From NCBI RefSeq assembly GCF_018131185.1, contig NZ_JAFCJE010000004.1:124001-188000 (forward strand): 64,000 nucleotides of DNA. The letters run 5' to 3'. Below are positions 1 to 9,090 of this stretch, one piece after another (position 1 is the stretch's first letter; each line of letters begins with the position of its first letter). Origin of the DNA: Bradyrhizobium diazoefficiens (GTDB lineage Bacteria; Pseudomonadota; Alphaproteobacteria; Rhizobiales; Xanthobacteraceae). The notes under the pieces were generated by a model. The model was not told where the DNA came from. It searched no databases and saw only the letters and a program-made list of their open reading frames with translations. Made by a program: the position numbers and the translations under genes.

Positions 1-701
1 CCGAAGCCTGGGCCGCGCTGCTCACTTTGACGGCGCTCGAGATCGTGCTCGGCATCGACAACGTCATCTTCATCTCGGTGCTCGTCTCGCGCCTTCCCGA
101 GAAGGAGGCGCACCGTGCCCGGCAAATCGGGCTCTCGCTGGCGCTGGTCTTCCGCCTCATCCTGCTCAGCCTCCTGGTCTGGCTGATCGGCCTCACCGCG
201 CCGGTGCTCTCGGTTGCGGGGCAGGATTTCTCCTGGCGCGACCTCATCCTGATCGGCGGCGGCCTGTTCCTGATCGCCAAGGCGACGCATGAGATTCACG
301 GCGAGGTCGAATCCGATCACGGCCAGAGCGAGAAGCAAACCACGGGCAACGCCTTCTTCTGGGTGATCGTCCAGATCATCGTCGTTGACCTCGTATTTTC
401 TCTGGATTCGATCATCACCGCCATCGGCATGGCGGAGGACATCAAGATCATGGTCGCTGCAGTCGTGATCGCCTGCGCGGTCATGTATGTTTCGGCCGGG
501 CCGGTCTCGCGCTTCGTCGCGGAACATCCGACCACGAAGATGCTGGCCTTGGCATTCCTCGTGCTGATCGGCGTCGCGCTGGTCGCGGACGGATTCCAGT
601 TCCACATTCCCCGCGGCTATATCTACTTCGCGATTGCGTTCTCGGCGGCGGTCGAGTTGTTCAACGTGCTGGCCAGGCGCAACCGCAAGAAGTCGGGCTA
701 G
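1..701 (+). CDS. TerC family integral membrane protein (5' end missing)
   Basis: The reading frame is open to the left edge: codons from base 3 give EAWAALLTLTALEIVLGIDN, which runs straight into the conserved TerC opening, so the gene begins outside the window and the TTG at 27 is internal. About seven hydrophobic segments are visible. The acidic motifs typical of the family lie in membrane segments: EIVLGIDNVIF near the start and VDLVFSLDSI in the middle. TerC proteins are linked to tellurite resistance and metal (Mn2+) export or supply to secreted metalloproteins; which applies here cannot be read from sequence. It ends 92 bases before a separately signalled oxidoreductase gene. Confidence 0.9.
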   Translation, partial: EAWAALLTLTALEIVLGIDNVIFISVLVSRLPEKEAHRARQIGLSLALVFRLILLSLLVWLIGLTAPVLSVAGQDFSWRDLILIGGGLFLIAKATHEIHGEVESDHGQSEKQTTGNAFFWVIVQIIVVDLVFSLDSIITAIGMAEDIKIMVAAVVIACAVMYVSAGPVSRFVAEHPTTKMLALAFLVLIGVALVADGFQFHIPRGYIYFAIAFSAAVELFNVLARRNRKKSG

Positions 702-793
702 CCGTCGGTTTAAGCGTTCCGATGCCGTCGAGTTGACAAGGCAGGCGTGATGTCTTTCGCTTGTCCACGAGAAGAAAAAGAGGAGGTCAGGTG

Positions 794-1768
794 ATGACCA
801 AAGCCGTCCGTGTGCACAAGGTCGGAGGCCCCGAGGCCCTGGTCTATGAGAGCGTCGACGTGCCGGCGCCCGGGCCCGGCGAGGTGCGCATCCGCCAGCA
901 CGCGGTCGGCCTGAACTTCATCGACGTCTATTACCGCACCGGTCTCTACAAGGCGCCGGGGCTGCCCTTCATCGCCGGCAACGAGGCCTCCGGCGAGGTG
1001 GTCGCGGTCGGTCCGGGCGTGACGAATTTCCATCCGGGCGACCGCGTCGCCTACTACCACAATCTCGGCGCCTACACCGGCGAGCGCAACATCCCCTGGG
1101 AGAAGCTGGTCAAGCTGCCCGATCACATCACCCACGAGCAGGGCGCCGTGCTGATGCTGAAAGGGCTGACCGTCTGGTATCTCCTGCACAAGACCTTCAA
1201 GGTCGAACCGCATCACCGCGTCCTGATCCATGCCGCCGCCGGCGGCATCGGCCTGCTCGCCTGCCAATGGGCGAGGGCGCTCGGCGCCCATGTCATCGGC
1301 ACGGTCGGCTCACGCGAGAAGGCGGAGCTCGCGGAGGCCAATGGTTGCGACCACGTCATCCTCTACAACGAGGAAGACTTCGTCGCGCGCGTCAAGCAGA
1401 TCAGCCGCAACGAAGGCTGCGACGTCGTCTATGACGGCGTCGGCAAGGCGACTTTCCCGGGCTCGCTGTCGTGCCTGAAGCCGCGCGGCATGTTCGTTTC
1501 GTTCGGTAATGCCTCCGGTCCCGTGCCGCCGTTCTCGATCGCCGAGCTCAACAATCACGGCTCGCTGTTTGCGACGCGGCCGAAGCTCAATGACTATGTC
1601 GGTACGCGCAAGGAGCTGCTCGAAGGCGCCGACACGCTGTTCGCCGCCGTCATTAACGGCAAGCTTCATGTGCCGATCAACCACGCCTACGCGCTCAAGG
1701 ACGCGGCCAAGGCGCATATCGACCTCGAGAGCCGCAAGACCACGGGCGCGTCGATCTTGAAGCCGTAG
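794..1768 (+). CDS. NADPH:quinone oxidoreductase (zinc-free MDR family)
   Basis: This 324-residue protein is a medium-chain dehydrogenase/reductase of the QOR type, expected to pass electrons from NADPH to quinones or other electrophiles in the cytoplasm. The N-terminal GroES-like half contains GLNFIDVYYRTGLY, a QOR hallmark. The Rossmann glycine motif AAAGGIGLLACQ lies near residue 147. No structural-zinc cysteine cluster is present, as usual for QOR. The ATG at 794 was chosen because AGGAGG at 781-786 lies seven bases upstream; a GTG at 791 is an alternative. Transcription converges on argD, with palindromic repeats in the gap. Confidence 0.9.
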   Translation: MTKAVRVHKVGGPEALVYESVDVPAPGPGEVRIRQHAVGLNFIDVYYRTGLYKAPGLPFIAGNEASGEVVAVGPGVTNFHPGDRVAYYHNLGAYTGERNIPWEKLVKLPDHITHEQGAVLMLKGLTVWYLLHKTFKVEPHHRVLIHAAAGGIGLLACQWARALGAHVIGTVGSREKAELAEANGCDHVILYNEEDFVARVKQISRNEGCDVVYDGVGKATFPGSLSCLKPRGMFVSFGNASGPVPPFSIAELNNHGSLFATRPKLNDYVGTRKELLEGADTLFAAVINGKLHVPINHAYALKDAAKAHIDLESRKTTGASILKP

Positions 1769-1773
1769 TATCG

Positions 1774-1910
1774 TGTCCCGGACAAGCTGCAACGGGCAAG
1801 CATTGCAGCGCAGAGCCGGGACCCAGAGGTGACACGGGACTCGCAGAGAGATGGGCCCCGGCTCAGCAGCGCACCGCCGAAGAGGCGCTGCGCTGCGTCC
1901 GGGGCACAAG
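1774..1910. repeat. Two REP-like palindromic units (TCCCGG family) between convergent genes
   Basis: Two units lie side by side, about 1774-1827 and 1853-1910. Each starts and ends with GTCCCGG/CCGGGAC-type ends and has a GCAGCGC-rich centre, so each can fold into a hairpin. A related unit is at 17060-17113. They fill the space between the convergent ends of the quinone oxidoreductase and argD. Confidence 0.7.
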
Positions 1911-1915
1911 CGGCT

Positions 1916-3112
1916 CTACGCCACCCGCCTTGCCGCGCCGGCCCTGGTCAGGATCCCGTCGAGACAATCGATCATCTCGGCGATCTCTGCTTTCGTGACG
2001 TTCAGTGCCGGCATGAAGCGCAGCGTGTCGACCTGGGGCGCGTTCAGAAGCACGCCTTGCTCGAACGCCTGCGCGACGATGCCAGGCGCGATCGGCAGCT
2101 TGAGGTCCAGCGCAAGCAGGAGGCCGTGCCCTCGTACGCCGCCGAGGCCGTGCCGGGCCGAGACCTTCTGCAACTCGCTTTCGAGCAGCAGGCCGGTCTC
2201 GGTGACCTGCTTCAGGAAATCCGGCTTGCCGACCTCCTCGAGCACCGCCAGCCCCGCCGCACACATGATCGGGTTGCCGTTGAACGTGCCGCCCTGATCG
2301 CCATGCTCGAAGCAGGAGGCACGTTCGGTCGCGAGCAGGGCGGCGAGCGGCACGCCGCCGCCAATGCCCTTGCCGAGCGTCATGACGTCGGGCGAAATCC
2401 CGGTGTGCTCGTAGTGGAAGAGCTTGCCGGTCCGGCCCATGCCGGTCTGGATCTCGTCGAAGATCAGCAGGAGGCCGTGCGCTTTAGTCAGTGCGCGCAG
2501 GTCCCGCAGGAACTGATCGCTCGCGGGCCACACGCCGGATTCGCCCTGGATCGGCTCGAGCATCACTGCGACGGTGTTGTCGTTGATCAGCTTCTGGACC
2601 GAGGCGATGTCGTTGAGCTTCGCCTTCTTGAAGCCGGCGACCTTCGGCTCGAACAGCGGCTCGAACGCCTTCTTGCCCGAGGCTGACATCGTCGCCAGCG
2701 TCCGTCCGTGGAAGCCGCCCTCGAAGCTGATGATCTCGAACGCGCCGCCCTTGTGCAGGCTGCCATATTTCCGCGCGAGCTTGATCGCGCCCTCGTTGGC
2801 TTCCGCGCCGGAATTGGCGAAGAACACCTGGTCGAAGGCACTGTTCTCGACCAGTGCCTGCGCCAGCCGGAGGCTCGGCTCGTTGTAGAAGGCCGGGCTC
2901 GGCGTCAGCAGCCGCTTGGCCTGCGCGGTGAGCGCCTCGGCAATCGCCGGCGGCGAGTGGCCGAGACAATTCACGGCCCAGCCCTGCACGAAATCGAGAT
3001 AGCGCTTGCGCCCGTCGTCCCAGAGGTAGGAGCCGGCGCCGCGGACGAACACGGCCTTTGGCCGTGCGGTGATGTCCATCAGCGCATCATACGGATGGGT
3101 GGCGGTGGTCAT
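1916..3112 (-). CDS. argD: Acetylornithine/succinylornithine aminotransferase
   Basis: A 398-residue class III PLP aminotransferase, the normal length for ArgD. It should convert N-acetylglutamate semialdehyde to N-acetylornithine in arginine biosynthesis, possibly with DapC activity as in other ArgD enzymes. PLP-binding features are visible: [15 protein letters not shown] near residue 100, [12 protein letters not shown] with Asp219, and the Schiff-base lysine Lys248 in TLGKGIGGG. The ATG at 3112 has GAGGAG six bases upstream. The next gene on either side is not an arg gene. The mRNA leader holds a short ORF and an intrinsic terminator 40-120 bases upstream, implying regulated readthrough. 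A second argD elsewhere in the genome would not be surprising. Confidence 0.92.
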   Translation of the reverse strand: MTTATHPYDALMDITARPKAVFVRGAGSYLWDDGRKRYLDFVQGWAVNCLGHSPPAIAEALTAQAKRLLTPSPAFYNEPSLRLAQALVENSAFDQVFFANSGAEANEGAIKLARKYGSLHKGGAFEIISFEGGFHGRTLATMSASGKKAFEPLFEPKVAGFKKAKLNDIASVQKLINDNTVAVMLEPIQGESGVWPASDQFLRDLRALTKAHGLLLIFDEIQTGMGRTGKLFHYEHTGISPDVMTLGKGIGGGVPLAALLATERASCFEHGDQGGTFNGNPIMCAAGLAVLEEVGKPDFLKQVTETGLLLESELQKVSARHGLGGVRGHGLLLALDLKLPIAPGIVAQAFEQGVLLNAPQVDTLRFMPALNVTKAEIAEMIDCLDGILTRAGAARRVA

Positions 3113-3148
3113 GTCGAACTCCTCTGGAGGCGGGTGGAAAGCGGGCGC

Positions 3149-3182
3149 AAAAGCAGAAAGGCCGCACCTTGCGGGTGCGGCC
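3149..3182 (-). terminator. Intrinsic terminator inside the argD leader (attenuator)
   Basis: On the minus strand the arms GGCCGCACC (3182-3174) and GGTGCGGCC (3168-3160) form a perfect 9-bp stem with a 5-base loop, followed by TTTCTGCTTTT. It lies 13 bases after the stop of a 12-codon ORF and 37 bases before the argD start, with no room for a second full promoter, so argD transcription must read through it. The 5' arm can alternatively pair with the ORF's ribosome-binding region. Confidence 0.85.
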
Positions 3183-3194
3183 TTCTCGAAGACT

Positions 3195-3233
3195 TCAGCT
3201 GAATTTTAGTGGTTCAGCGGCGTCGTCGGACAT
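3195..3233 (-). CDS. Putative 12-residue leader peptide upstream of argD
   Basis: ATG at 3233-3231 opens a 12-codon ORF encoding [12 protein letters not shown], ending in TGA at 3197-3195. A GAGAGG ribosome-binding site sits seven bases upstream. The peptide has no run of arginine codons, so a classic amino-acid-starvation attenuator is not obvious. Its position, immediately upstream of an intrinsic terminator and argD, suggests that its translation controls termination. It is inferred from layout only; I do not recognise the peptide. Confidence 0.55.
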   Translation of the reverse strand: MSDDAAEPLKFS

Positions 3234-3316
3234 GGCGCACCCTCTCATCGTCGCGGGAGCGACGACGGAGCATTTCGGTGCGCTGATGGGTCCGAGCGTT
3301 GAACATGGGGCGCGTC

Positions 3317-3345
3317 CCTACAGCCGAATGGCAGGGCTTGTCAAG
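3317..3345 (-). promoter_or_regulatory. Probable sigma70-type promoter for the argD leader
   Basis: On the minus strand CTTGAC (3345-3340), the alphaproteobacterial -35 consensus, is followed after exactly 17 bases by TGTAGG (3322-3317), a moderate -10. Transcription from here would give a leader of about 200 bases holding the 12-codon ORF and the terminator before argD. Confidence 0.5.
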
Positions 3346-3459
3346 CGGACTGTTCCGAACCACCCGTGCGGCGCGTGCCGTCGCGTGCGGTACCATGAGC
3401 CGGATGTCGCTCGTATTTCATCCGGGTCCCGCTAGAACCATCGCGCCTCTGGCGCGTTT

Positions 3460-4485
3460 GTGATCGAAAGGCGGGACTTGGTTCGAACCGGACGAACGGC
3501 GGCTCAGACCAAGAGTCGCGGGACCAACGAGACAGTTTCAGCCTTGTCCGATACGCCTTATCCGATCGACCTCGACAGCATTCGCGGCGCGTTTCCGCCC
3601 GGCATCGAAGCGCCTCCGCTGCTGGTCGACTTTGCGGGTTGGCTCAGGGGGCGCCCGTGGGGCAGCGTCGGCTGTTTCTCTTTGCAGGGACAATTCTCCG
3701 ATCACGCCCCGATCGTCGACGGCAGTTCCTTGCGCGACAGGTTTTCGCTGTTCATGCGGCTGCCGGACGGCTCGGCCATCGGCGGCTGGTACGGCGCAGG
3801 TCTCGACCGCGACAATCCGCCGATCGTGGGACTGGGGTCGGAAGGCGACTACGAATTGCTGGCGCCGAGCCTTGATGGTCTGCTCGCCAAACTGACCTCG
3901 CAACAATTCGACAATGCCTGGAGCGATCTCAATCCTCACGACGAGGTCGAGTGCCAGACGGTCGAGCTCGCACAATGGCTTGCCGGACGGCCGCAGGGTG
4001 AGCCGACGACTCCGGACGAAGCTTCGTCGGAGCTGCCCGACTTCCGAGGCTTCGTGGAGAAATGGAGCCGGGATCGCGAGGACTATTGGGCCAATCACCG
4101 GCTGATGGCGGAGCTCGGCTGGCGGCTGGCCGCGCATTTGCCCAAGGGCAAGAAGCCCTGGGACCGCACGCGCTTCGAGGTCGCGATCGTCGGCAAGCAA
4201 TACGAGGCGCGCGTGCTCTCGCGCGGGCCCCAGCCGTTCGAGGAAGCTGCGTCAATCGAATCCCTGCTGCGCGATCTGCGCGAGGAGATGCGTCGTGCGC
4301 AGCCCGAGCTTGGGTTGTGGTACGCGATGAATTTTGGGCTCTATGCGGACGGTCGCGTCATGCCCAATTTCGAATACGATGTACGCCCGAGCATTGACGG
4401 CGAGCCGGCAAAACTGTCCGAGGCGCAAGCCGATCTCGCCCGCGCCCCGCGCCCGGAGCGCTGGGTGCCGAAATGGCTGGCGTGA
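3460..4485 (+). CDS. Hypothetical protein with SUKH/SMI1-like N-half and YezG-like C-half
   Basis: A 341-residue cytoplasmic protein with no signal peptide or membrane segment. The first half has a pattern reminiscent of SMI1/KNR4 (SUKH) domains: LPDGSAIGGWY, then IVGLGSEGDYELLAPSLDGLLAKL. The C-terminus, LYADGRVMPNFEYDVRP followed by a basic tail, resembles YezG-type (DUF600) immunity proteins. Both families often act as toxin immunity proteins, but no toxin gene is adjacent, so function is open. The start is uncertain: GTG at 3460 lacks a good ribosome-binding site, and in-frame TTG codons at 3478 and 3544 are possible. It is convergent with rimO. Confidence 0.6.
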   Translation: MIERRDLVRTGRTAAQTKSRGTNETVSALSDTPYPIDLDSIRGAFPPGIEAPPLLVDFAGWLRGRPWGSVGCFSLQGQFSDHAPIVDGSSLRDRFSLFMRLPDGSAIGGWYGAGLDRDNPPIVGLGSEGDYELLAPSLDGLLAKLTSQQFDNAWSDLNPHDEVECQTVELAQWLAGRPQGEPTTPDEASSELPDFRGFVEKWSRDREDYWANHRLMAELGWRLAAHLPKGKKPWDRTRFEVAIVGKQYEARVLSRGPQPFEEAASIESLLRDLREEMRRAQPELGLWYAMNFGLYADGRVMPNFEYDVRPSIDGEPAKLSEAQADLARAPRPERWVPKWLA

Positions 4486-4578
4486 CCAGTCGTATTCCCA
4501 ATTGTCGCTTTTGCCAGGGTTGGCGCTGCACCAGCGACTTACCGCAGCACTATCCCAACCAGGCAGCAGGATCGGGGT

Positions 4579-5898
4579 CTAAAACCCCGCGACGCTGCCG
4601 TGAAGATCGTACGCATCCGCGCGCTCGATCTTCGCGGTGACGATCTCGCCGACGCGCAAGGGGCGGCGGCTCGTGAGATACACCGCGCCGTCGATCTCCG
4701 GTGCATCGGCCTTGGAGCGGCCTTTCGCTACCGTCGGGCCGACCTCGTCGATGATGACCTGCTGGCGGGTGCCGACCTTGCGCTTGAGCCTTCGTGCGGA
4801 AATCTTCTGCTGTCGCGCCATCAGCGCGTTGTAGCGCTCCTGCTTGACCTCTTCCGGCACAGGGTTCTCGATCGCATTGGACGTGGCGCCGGCCACCGGC
4901 TCGTATTTGAAACAGCCGAGACGGTCGATCTCGGCTTCATCGAGCCAGTCGAGCAGATAGGCGAAATCGGCATCGGTCTCGCCGGGGAAGCCGACGATGA
5001 AGGTGGAGCGCAGGGCGAGATCGGGGCATTCCTCGCGCCAGCGCTTGATCCGCGCCAGCGTCTTGTCCTGCGCCGCCGGGCGCTTCATCGCCTTCAGCAC
5101 CTCGGGGCTCGCATGCTGGAACGGGATGTCGAGATAGGGCAGCACCGTGCCTTGCGTCATCAGCGCGATGACCTCGTCGACATGCGGGTAGGGGTAGACA
5201 TATTGCAGCCGGACCCAGGCGCCGAGATCGCCGAGTTCACGCGCGAGGTCGAGGAATCTGGCGCGGACCTGCCGATCCTTCCACGGGCTCTCGGCATATT
5301 TGAGATCGACGCCGTAGGCCGATGTGTCCTGCGAGATCACCAGCAGCTCTTTCACGCCGGCCCCGACCAGGCGCTCGGCCTCGCGCAGCACGTCGTTGGC
5401 GGGGCGCGAGACCAGGTCGCCGCGCAGCTTCGGAATGATGCAGAAGGTGCAGCGGTTGTTGCAACCCTCGGAGATCTTCAAATAGGCGTAGTGCCGCGGC
5501 GTCAGCTTTATGCCCTGCGGCGGCACCAGGTCGTGATGCGGATTGTGGGCGGGCGGCAGTGCGCGGTGCACGGCGTCGAGGACGCTTTCATATTGCTGCG
5601 GGCCGGTGATGGAGAGCACGCCGGGATAGGCCTGCTCGATCTGCTCGGGTTCCGCGCCCATACAGCCTGTGACGATCACCTTGCCGTTCTCGGCCATAGC
5701 CTCGCCGATCGCCGAGAGCGATTCCTGCTTGGCGCTGTCGAGGAAGCCGCAGGTGTTGACGATGACGATATCAGCCCCGTCATGCTTGCGGGCGAGCTCA
5801 TAGCCCTCGGCGCGCAGGCGCGTGATGATGCGCTCGGAATCCACCAAGGCCTTGGGACAACCCAAGCTGTGGAAGCTAATGCGCGGCGCTCTTTCCAT
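4579..5898 (-). CDS. rimO: Ribosomal protein S12 (Asp) methylthiotransferase RimO
   Basis: A 439-residue radical-SAM enzyme that methylthiolates the conserved aspartate of ribosomal protein S12. The N-terminal MTTase domain has cluster cysteines Cys14, Cys50 and Cys79; the radical-SAM motif is CNNRCTFC with Cys146, Cys150 and Cys153; a C-terminal TRAM domain ends the protein. The sequence [19 protein letters not shown] distinguishes RimO from MiaB. The ATG at 5898 was chosen because the family N-terminus ([16 protein letters not shown]) starts here; 48 open codons upstream have no family similarity. Length fits the usual ~440 residues. Confidence 0.95.
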   Translation of the reverse strand: MERAPRISFHSLGCPKALVDSERIITRLRAEGYELARKHDGADIVIVNTCGFLDSAKQESLSAIGEAMAENGKVIVTGCMGAEPEQIEQAYPGVLSITGPQQYESVLDAVHRALPPAHNPHHDLVPPQGIKLTPRHYAYLKISEGCNNRCTFCIIPKLRGDLVSRPANDVLREAERLVGAGVKELLVISQDTSAYGVDLKYAESPWKDRQVRARFLDLARELGDLGAWVRLQYVYPYPHVDEVIALMTQGTVLPYLDIPFQHASPEVLKAMKRPAAQDKTLARIKRWREECPDLALRSTFIVGFPGETDADFAYLLDWLDEAEIDRLGCFKYEPVAGATSNAIENPVPEEVKQERYNALMARQQKISARRLKRKVGTRQQVIIDEVGPTVAKGRSKADAPEIDGAVYLTSRRPLRVGEIVTAKIERADAYDLHGSVAGF

Positions 5899-6265
5899 GA
5901 AACTTGCTTCTAGATCGTTGAGATTTGCGATCCAAGTAATTGATCTGACAGAAAAATTCAACCGTTTAGAATGCTTCCGTGATGATAAAGCGGTGCTCGT
6001 CCGTGACGGCTGGAGCTCATCGGTGCCCTGGACCCAAATCAACGCGACAGCGCACGCTCAGCACACCAACCGGTGGTCCCCGCTGACGCGGACTTGTTGG
6101 TGGCGGGTCGCGTTGTGCTCCTTGAACGGAATAGAGCAATCAGACGACCAAGGCTTAGCGGGAGCCGCGAGTTTCCGCCGGACATGGACTTCTCGCCCTT
6201 TTTGAGAGTGAACCAACCGTCCTCTCTCCCGACGAACTTGCTTGATTCCACGGAGCGCAACTGCG
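5899..6265. other. Intergenic region between divergent rimO and a secreted protein
   Basis: These 367 bases must hold the promoters of both neighbours. The rimO-proximal part is AT-richer than its surroundings. I see no convincing ORF, repeat or strong palindrome; small ORFs on both strands here lack ribosome-binding sites and coding character. Confidence 0.5.
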
Positions 6266-6829
6266 ATGCGCCGTTTCATCTTCGGCATGGCTTTGATTAT
6301 CATTTCCTATGGAGCGATTTTTCCGGCGCGAGCTGAAGTCGACAAGATCGCCCATGTCTGCGGCCGGCAAGGAGGATTATGTCCGGAATTCAGGCCACGC
6401 GTGAAAGCACCTGATCGGTGGACGAGGGACGAGGCTGCCAGTCTGAAATACGGCGCCTCGATGTTCGTGCCTAACGGGAAGAGCTTCGGTAAAGCAGAGG
6501 CAATCATCTATGCCGAAGGCCGCTACAACAAGGACCGGACCGAATTGGTTCAATGGGTCGCAGCCAGCGATCGGGAGTGGGCGACGACGTCCGGCAAGAA
6601 TGCCAAGATCACCACGCTTCCTTCGGCCGATCCCAAGGTCATTATCAATCGTTACGACAATCCGTCCCTGAAGGACCAACCGGTCGAAGTGATCGCGCAT
6701 TACGCCGATCTCGACAAGGACGGCAATTCCTACGTCGTGCGGCTAGTGGTCTCCGGCCTAAGCGAGGCGGCGGTGCTGGCTGCCGTACCACTTCTCGACA
6801 AGATGATCGCCGGCGCGAAGATTCCGTGA
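6266..6829 (+). CDS. Hypothetical secreted protein
   Basis: A 187-residue protein with a clear Sec signal peptide (MRRFIFGMALIIISYGAIFPARA, cleavage probably after ARA near residue 23). The mature part starts with a Cys pair (VCGRQGGLCPEF) and has no membrane segment, so it is probably periplasmic. I do not recognise the family. The ATG at 6266 was chosen over an in-frame TTG at 6242 because GGAG lies about ten bases upstream and the signal peptide then begins at residue 1. An intrinsic terminator follows about 100 bases downstream, so it looks monocistronic. Confidence 0.75.
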   Translation: MRRFIFGMALIIISYGAIFPARAEVDKIAHVCGRQGGLCPEFRPRVKAPDRWTRDEAASLKYGASMFVPNGKSFGKAEAIIYAEGRYNKDRTELVQWVAASDREWATTSGKNAKITTLPSADPKVIINRYDNPSLKDQPVEVIAHYADLDKDGNSYVVRLVVSGLSEAAVLAAVPLLDKMIAGAKIP

Positions 6830-6925
6830 GAGCATGAGCCAGATGCTCGGTCCGGCTAGCGACCGACAAGTCTCCGATAGACCACATGAGCTCTGCTTCG
6901 CGTCCGAAAGCCCAAATCTCGCCTG

Positions 6926-6961
6926 AGCGAGTACGCGCCCGCATGCGCGCTACGCTTTTTT
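6926..6961 (+). terminator. Intrinsic terminator after the secreted-protein gene
   Basis: The stem GTA-CGCGC / GCGCG-(C)-TAC (6931-6953) with a six-base loop is followed by a run of six T residues (6956-6961). It separates the secreted-protein gene from nasT. The rest of the 6830-7156 gap shows a small hairpin just after the stop codon (GAGCAT/ATGCTC) and probably the nasT promoter, but no gene. Confidence 0.6.
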
Positions 6962-7156
6962 GGAGCTGTAGCTCAAGCTTACATCCGTTCGTTCAGGCGC
7001 ACCCGAGCGACACGAAGCTGACCTTGGGCGCAGCCGTCTGATCCATATCTGAACTGCCTGATTGACGGACCTGAGCTAGTCCCAATCGCTCACAATTACA
7101 ACCCTTTGCAGGGCGTTCGGGCGTGCTATGGATGAATCACCTGCCGCGAGTGAGCC

Positions 7157-7747
7157 ATGAGCGCCGAACAGTCGCCCAAAATCGTGATCGTCGACGAAAG
7201 CCCGATCCGGGCCGCGATCCTGGAGGAGGGGTTGCGGGAGGCCGGATTCACGCAGGTCGCCCATATCCGCGAGATGCAGAGCCTGCTTGCCCGTATTTAT
7301 GCGGCGGACCCCGACATCATCCTGATCGATCTGGAGAACCCCAGCCGCGACGTGCTGGAGGCGATGTTCCAGGTCAGCCGCGCCGTGAAACGGCCGATTG
7401 CCATGTTCGTCGACCAGAGCGATTCCGCCTCGATCCAGGCCTCGGTCGAGGCGGGGGTCTCGGCCTATATCGTCGACGGGTTGAAGAAGGAGCGCATCAA
7501 GCCGATCCTCGACCTCTGCGTGTCCCGCTTCAACGCCTTCGCCAAGCTCCAGGAGGAACTGGAGCGCACCAAGTCGCAGCTTGAGGACCGCAAGATCATC
7601 GAACGCGCCAAGGGCATTCTGATGAAGGTGAAGGGCCTCACCGAGGACGAGGCCTATGTGCTGCTGCGCTCCACGGCGATGCGCGAGAAGAAGAAAATCG
7701 GCGAGATCGCGCAGTCGATCATCACCGCGTCGGAGATGCTGAAATGA
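7157..7747 (+). CDS. nasT: NasT: ANTAR-domain RNA-binding antiterminator for nitrate/nitrite assimilation
   Basis: A 196-residue response-regulator-like protein: a pseudo-receiver domain (residues ~8-125) followed by a helical ANTAR domain. The ANTAR hallmark IIERAKGILMKVKGLTEDEAYVLLRSTAM is present near residues 145-175. NasT proteins bind two-hairpin leader RNAs and prevent termination ahead of nas operons, and are held inactive by NasS without nitrate. Here nasT overlaps nasS by four bases (ATGA at 7744), so the pair is translationally coupled. The next operon downstream is the nitrite reductase, whose leader has candidate ANTAR hairpins. Confidence 0.92.
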   Translation: MSAEQSPKIVIVDESPIRAAILEEGLREAGFTQVAHIREMQSLLARIYAADPDIILIDLENPSRDVLEAMFQVSRAVKRPIAMFVDQSDSASIQASVEAGVSAYIVDGLKKERIKPILDLCVSRFNAFAKLQEELERTKSQLEDRKIIERAKGILMKVKGLTEDEAYVLLRSTAMREKKKIGEIAQSIITASEMLK

Positions 7748-8907
7748 CTGCTCCCCTCCGTATCGGGTTCATTCCGCTGGTCGATGCCGCAGCCCTGATC
7801 GTTGCCGTCGACAAGGGGTTCACCGCCGCCGAGGGACTCGAAGTCGAACTGGTGCGCGAAGTCTCCTGGTCCAACGTCCGCGACAAGCTCAATATCGGCC
7901 TGTTCGACGCCGCGCATCTGCTCGCGCCCGTGGCGATCGCGTCCTCGCTCGGGCTCGGCCACGTCAAGGTGCCGATCGCCGCGCCTTTCAATCTGGGCGT
8001 CAACGGCAATGCAATCACGGTGTCGCCGGCGCTCCATACTGCCCTGATGGAGGAGGTCGAGGGCGACCGTTTCGACCCGCTCGCCACCGCGAAAGCGCTG
8101 GCACGGGTGGTTGCCAAGCGCCGCAAGGCAGGGGCTGAGCCGCTGACCTTCGGCATGACCTTCCCGTTCTCGACCCACAATTACCAGCTACGGTTCTGGA
8201 TGGCCGCGGCCGGCGTCGATCCCGACGAGGACGTGCGCCTCGTGGTGCTGCCGCCGCCTTACATGGTCGACAGCCTGGCCAATGGCCATGTCGACGCATT
8301 CTGCGTCGGTGCGCCCTGGAACTCGATTGCAGTCGATCTCGGCATTGGTCATATCCTGCACTTCGTCTCGGACATCCTGGACCGCGCAGCGGAGAAGGTG
8401 CTGGCGGTCCGTCAGGTCTGGGCCGACAAGAATCCGGATGTGGTCGCTCGCCTCGTGCGCGCGGCAGTGAAGGCCGGCGAGTTCATCGAGCATCCGGACA
8501 ACCGGACCGAGGCGGCGCGCATCCTGGCGCAGCCCGAGCGGATCGGCGTCGACGCCGAAGTCATCCAGCGCACTCTGACAGGACGCCTGAAGATTTCCCC
8601 GGATGGCACCTTCCGCGAAAGCGGCCGCTACCTTCTGGTGGGGCGGGAAGGGGCAGGGCGCCCCGATCCGGTCCAGGCCGCCTGGCTCTATGCGCAGATG
8701 GTGCGTTGGGGGCAGACCGCGCTCAGCCCGGAGGGCGTCAAGACGGCGATGGCGGTGTTCAGGCCCGACCTTTACGATGCGGCTCTCGGCCGTCGGCCGC
8801 CCGAGCAGGCTCCGGCAGCGTTCGGTGCATTCGCCGGCCCGGTTTTTGATCCCGACAACATCCCCGGGCATCTTGAGGCCTTCGAGGTTGGGCGCTGGAA
8901 GGCCTGA
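7744..8907 (+). CDS. nasS: NasS: cytoplasmic nitrate/nitrite sensor (NrtA/CmpA-like)
   Basis: A 387-residue protein of the NrtA/CmpA periplasmic nitrate-binding family but without a signal peptide: it starts directly at the first beta strand (APLRIGFIPLVDAAALIVAVDKGF). That and its overlap with nasT identify it as the soluble sensor NasS rather than a transporter subunit. Known NasS proteins bind NasT and release it when nitrate or nitrite binds. No transporter genes (nrtBC) are next to it, so uptake must be encoded elsewhere. Confidence 0.9.
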   Translation: MTAPLRIGFIPLVDAAALIVAVDKGFTAAEGLEVELVREVSWSNVRDKLNIGLFDAAHLLAPVAIASSLGLGHVKVPIAAPFNLGVNGNAITVSPALHTALMEEVEGDRFDPLATAKALARVVAKRRKAGAEPLTFGMTFPFSTHNYQLRFWMAAAGVDPDEDVRLVVLPPPYMVDSLANGHVDAFCVGAPWNSIAVDLGIGHILHFVSDILDRAAEKVLAVRQVWADKNPDVVARLVRAAVKAGEFIEHPDNRTEAARILAQPERIGVDAEVIQRTLTGRLKISPDGTFRESGRYLLVGREGAGRPDPVQAAWLYAQMVRWGQTALSPEGVKTAMAVFRPDLYDAALGRRPPEQAPAAFGAFAGPVFDPDNIPGHLEAFEVGRWKA

Positions 8908-9048
8908 TTCGGGTTTGCATTGTTTTTGAGCGGTCGATTCGATCGCCCAAACATTGATCAGAGTGCCCGAATTTCGTGAACGTGCACACCCCGAGATTTT
9001 CCGGGTGGGCGCCTAATCAACTGAAAAGACAAAGCTTTCCATTTTTAC

Positions 9049-9090
9049 CAAGCTGGCACGCAACTTGAATGTTGCAGTGCGGCCAGCTTG
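9049..9090 (+). promoter_or_regulatory. Near-consensus sigma54 promoter embedded in an inverted repeat
   Basis: CTGGCACG (9053-9060), four bases, then TTGAA (9065-9069) matches the sigma54 -24/-12 consensus (YTGGCACG-N4-TTGCW) except for A instead of C in the -12 GC. It lies inside a perfect 9-bp inverted repeat CAAGCTGGC/GCCAGCTTG (9049-9057, 9082-9090), whose centre is a further 5-bp repeat GCAAC/GTTGC around TTGAAT. NtrC-RpoN control of nitrite reductase would make biological sense. The imperfect -12 keeps confidence moderate. Confidence 0.5.

Noticed and set aside
9060..9075. GCAAC-TTGAAT-GTTGC as an ANTAR hexaloop hairpin
   Set aside because: The loop lacks A at position 1 and G at position 4, and it would lie upstream of transcription from the sigma54-like promoter.
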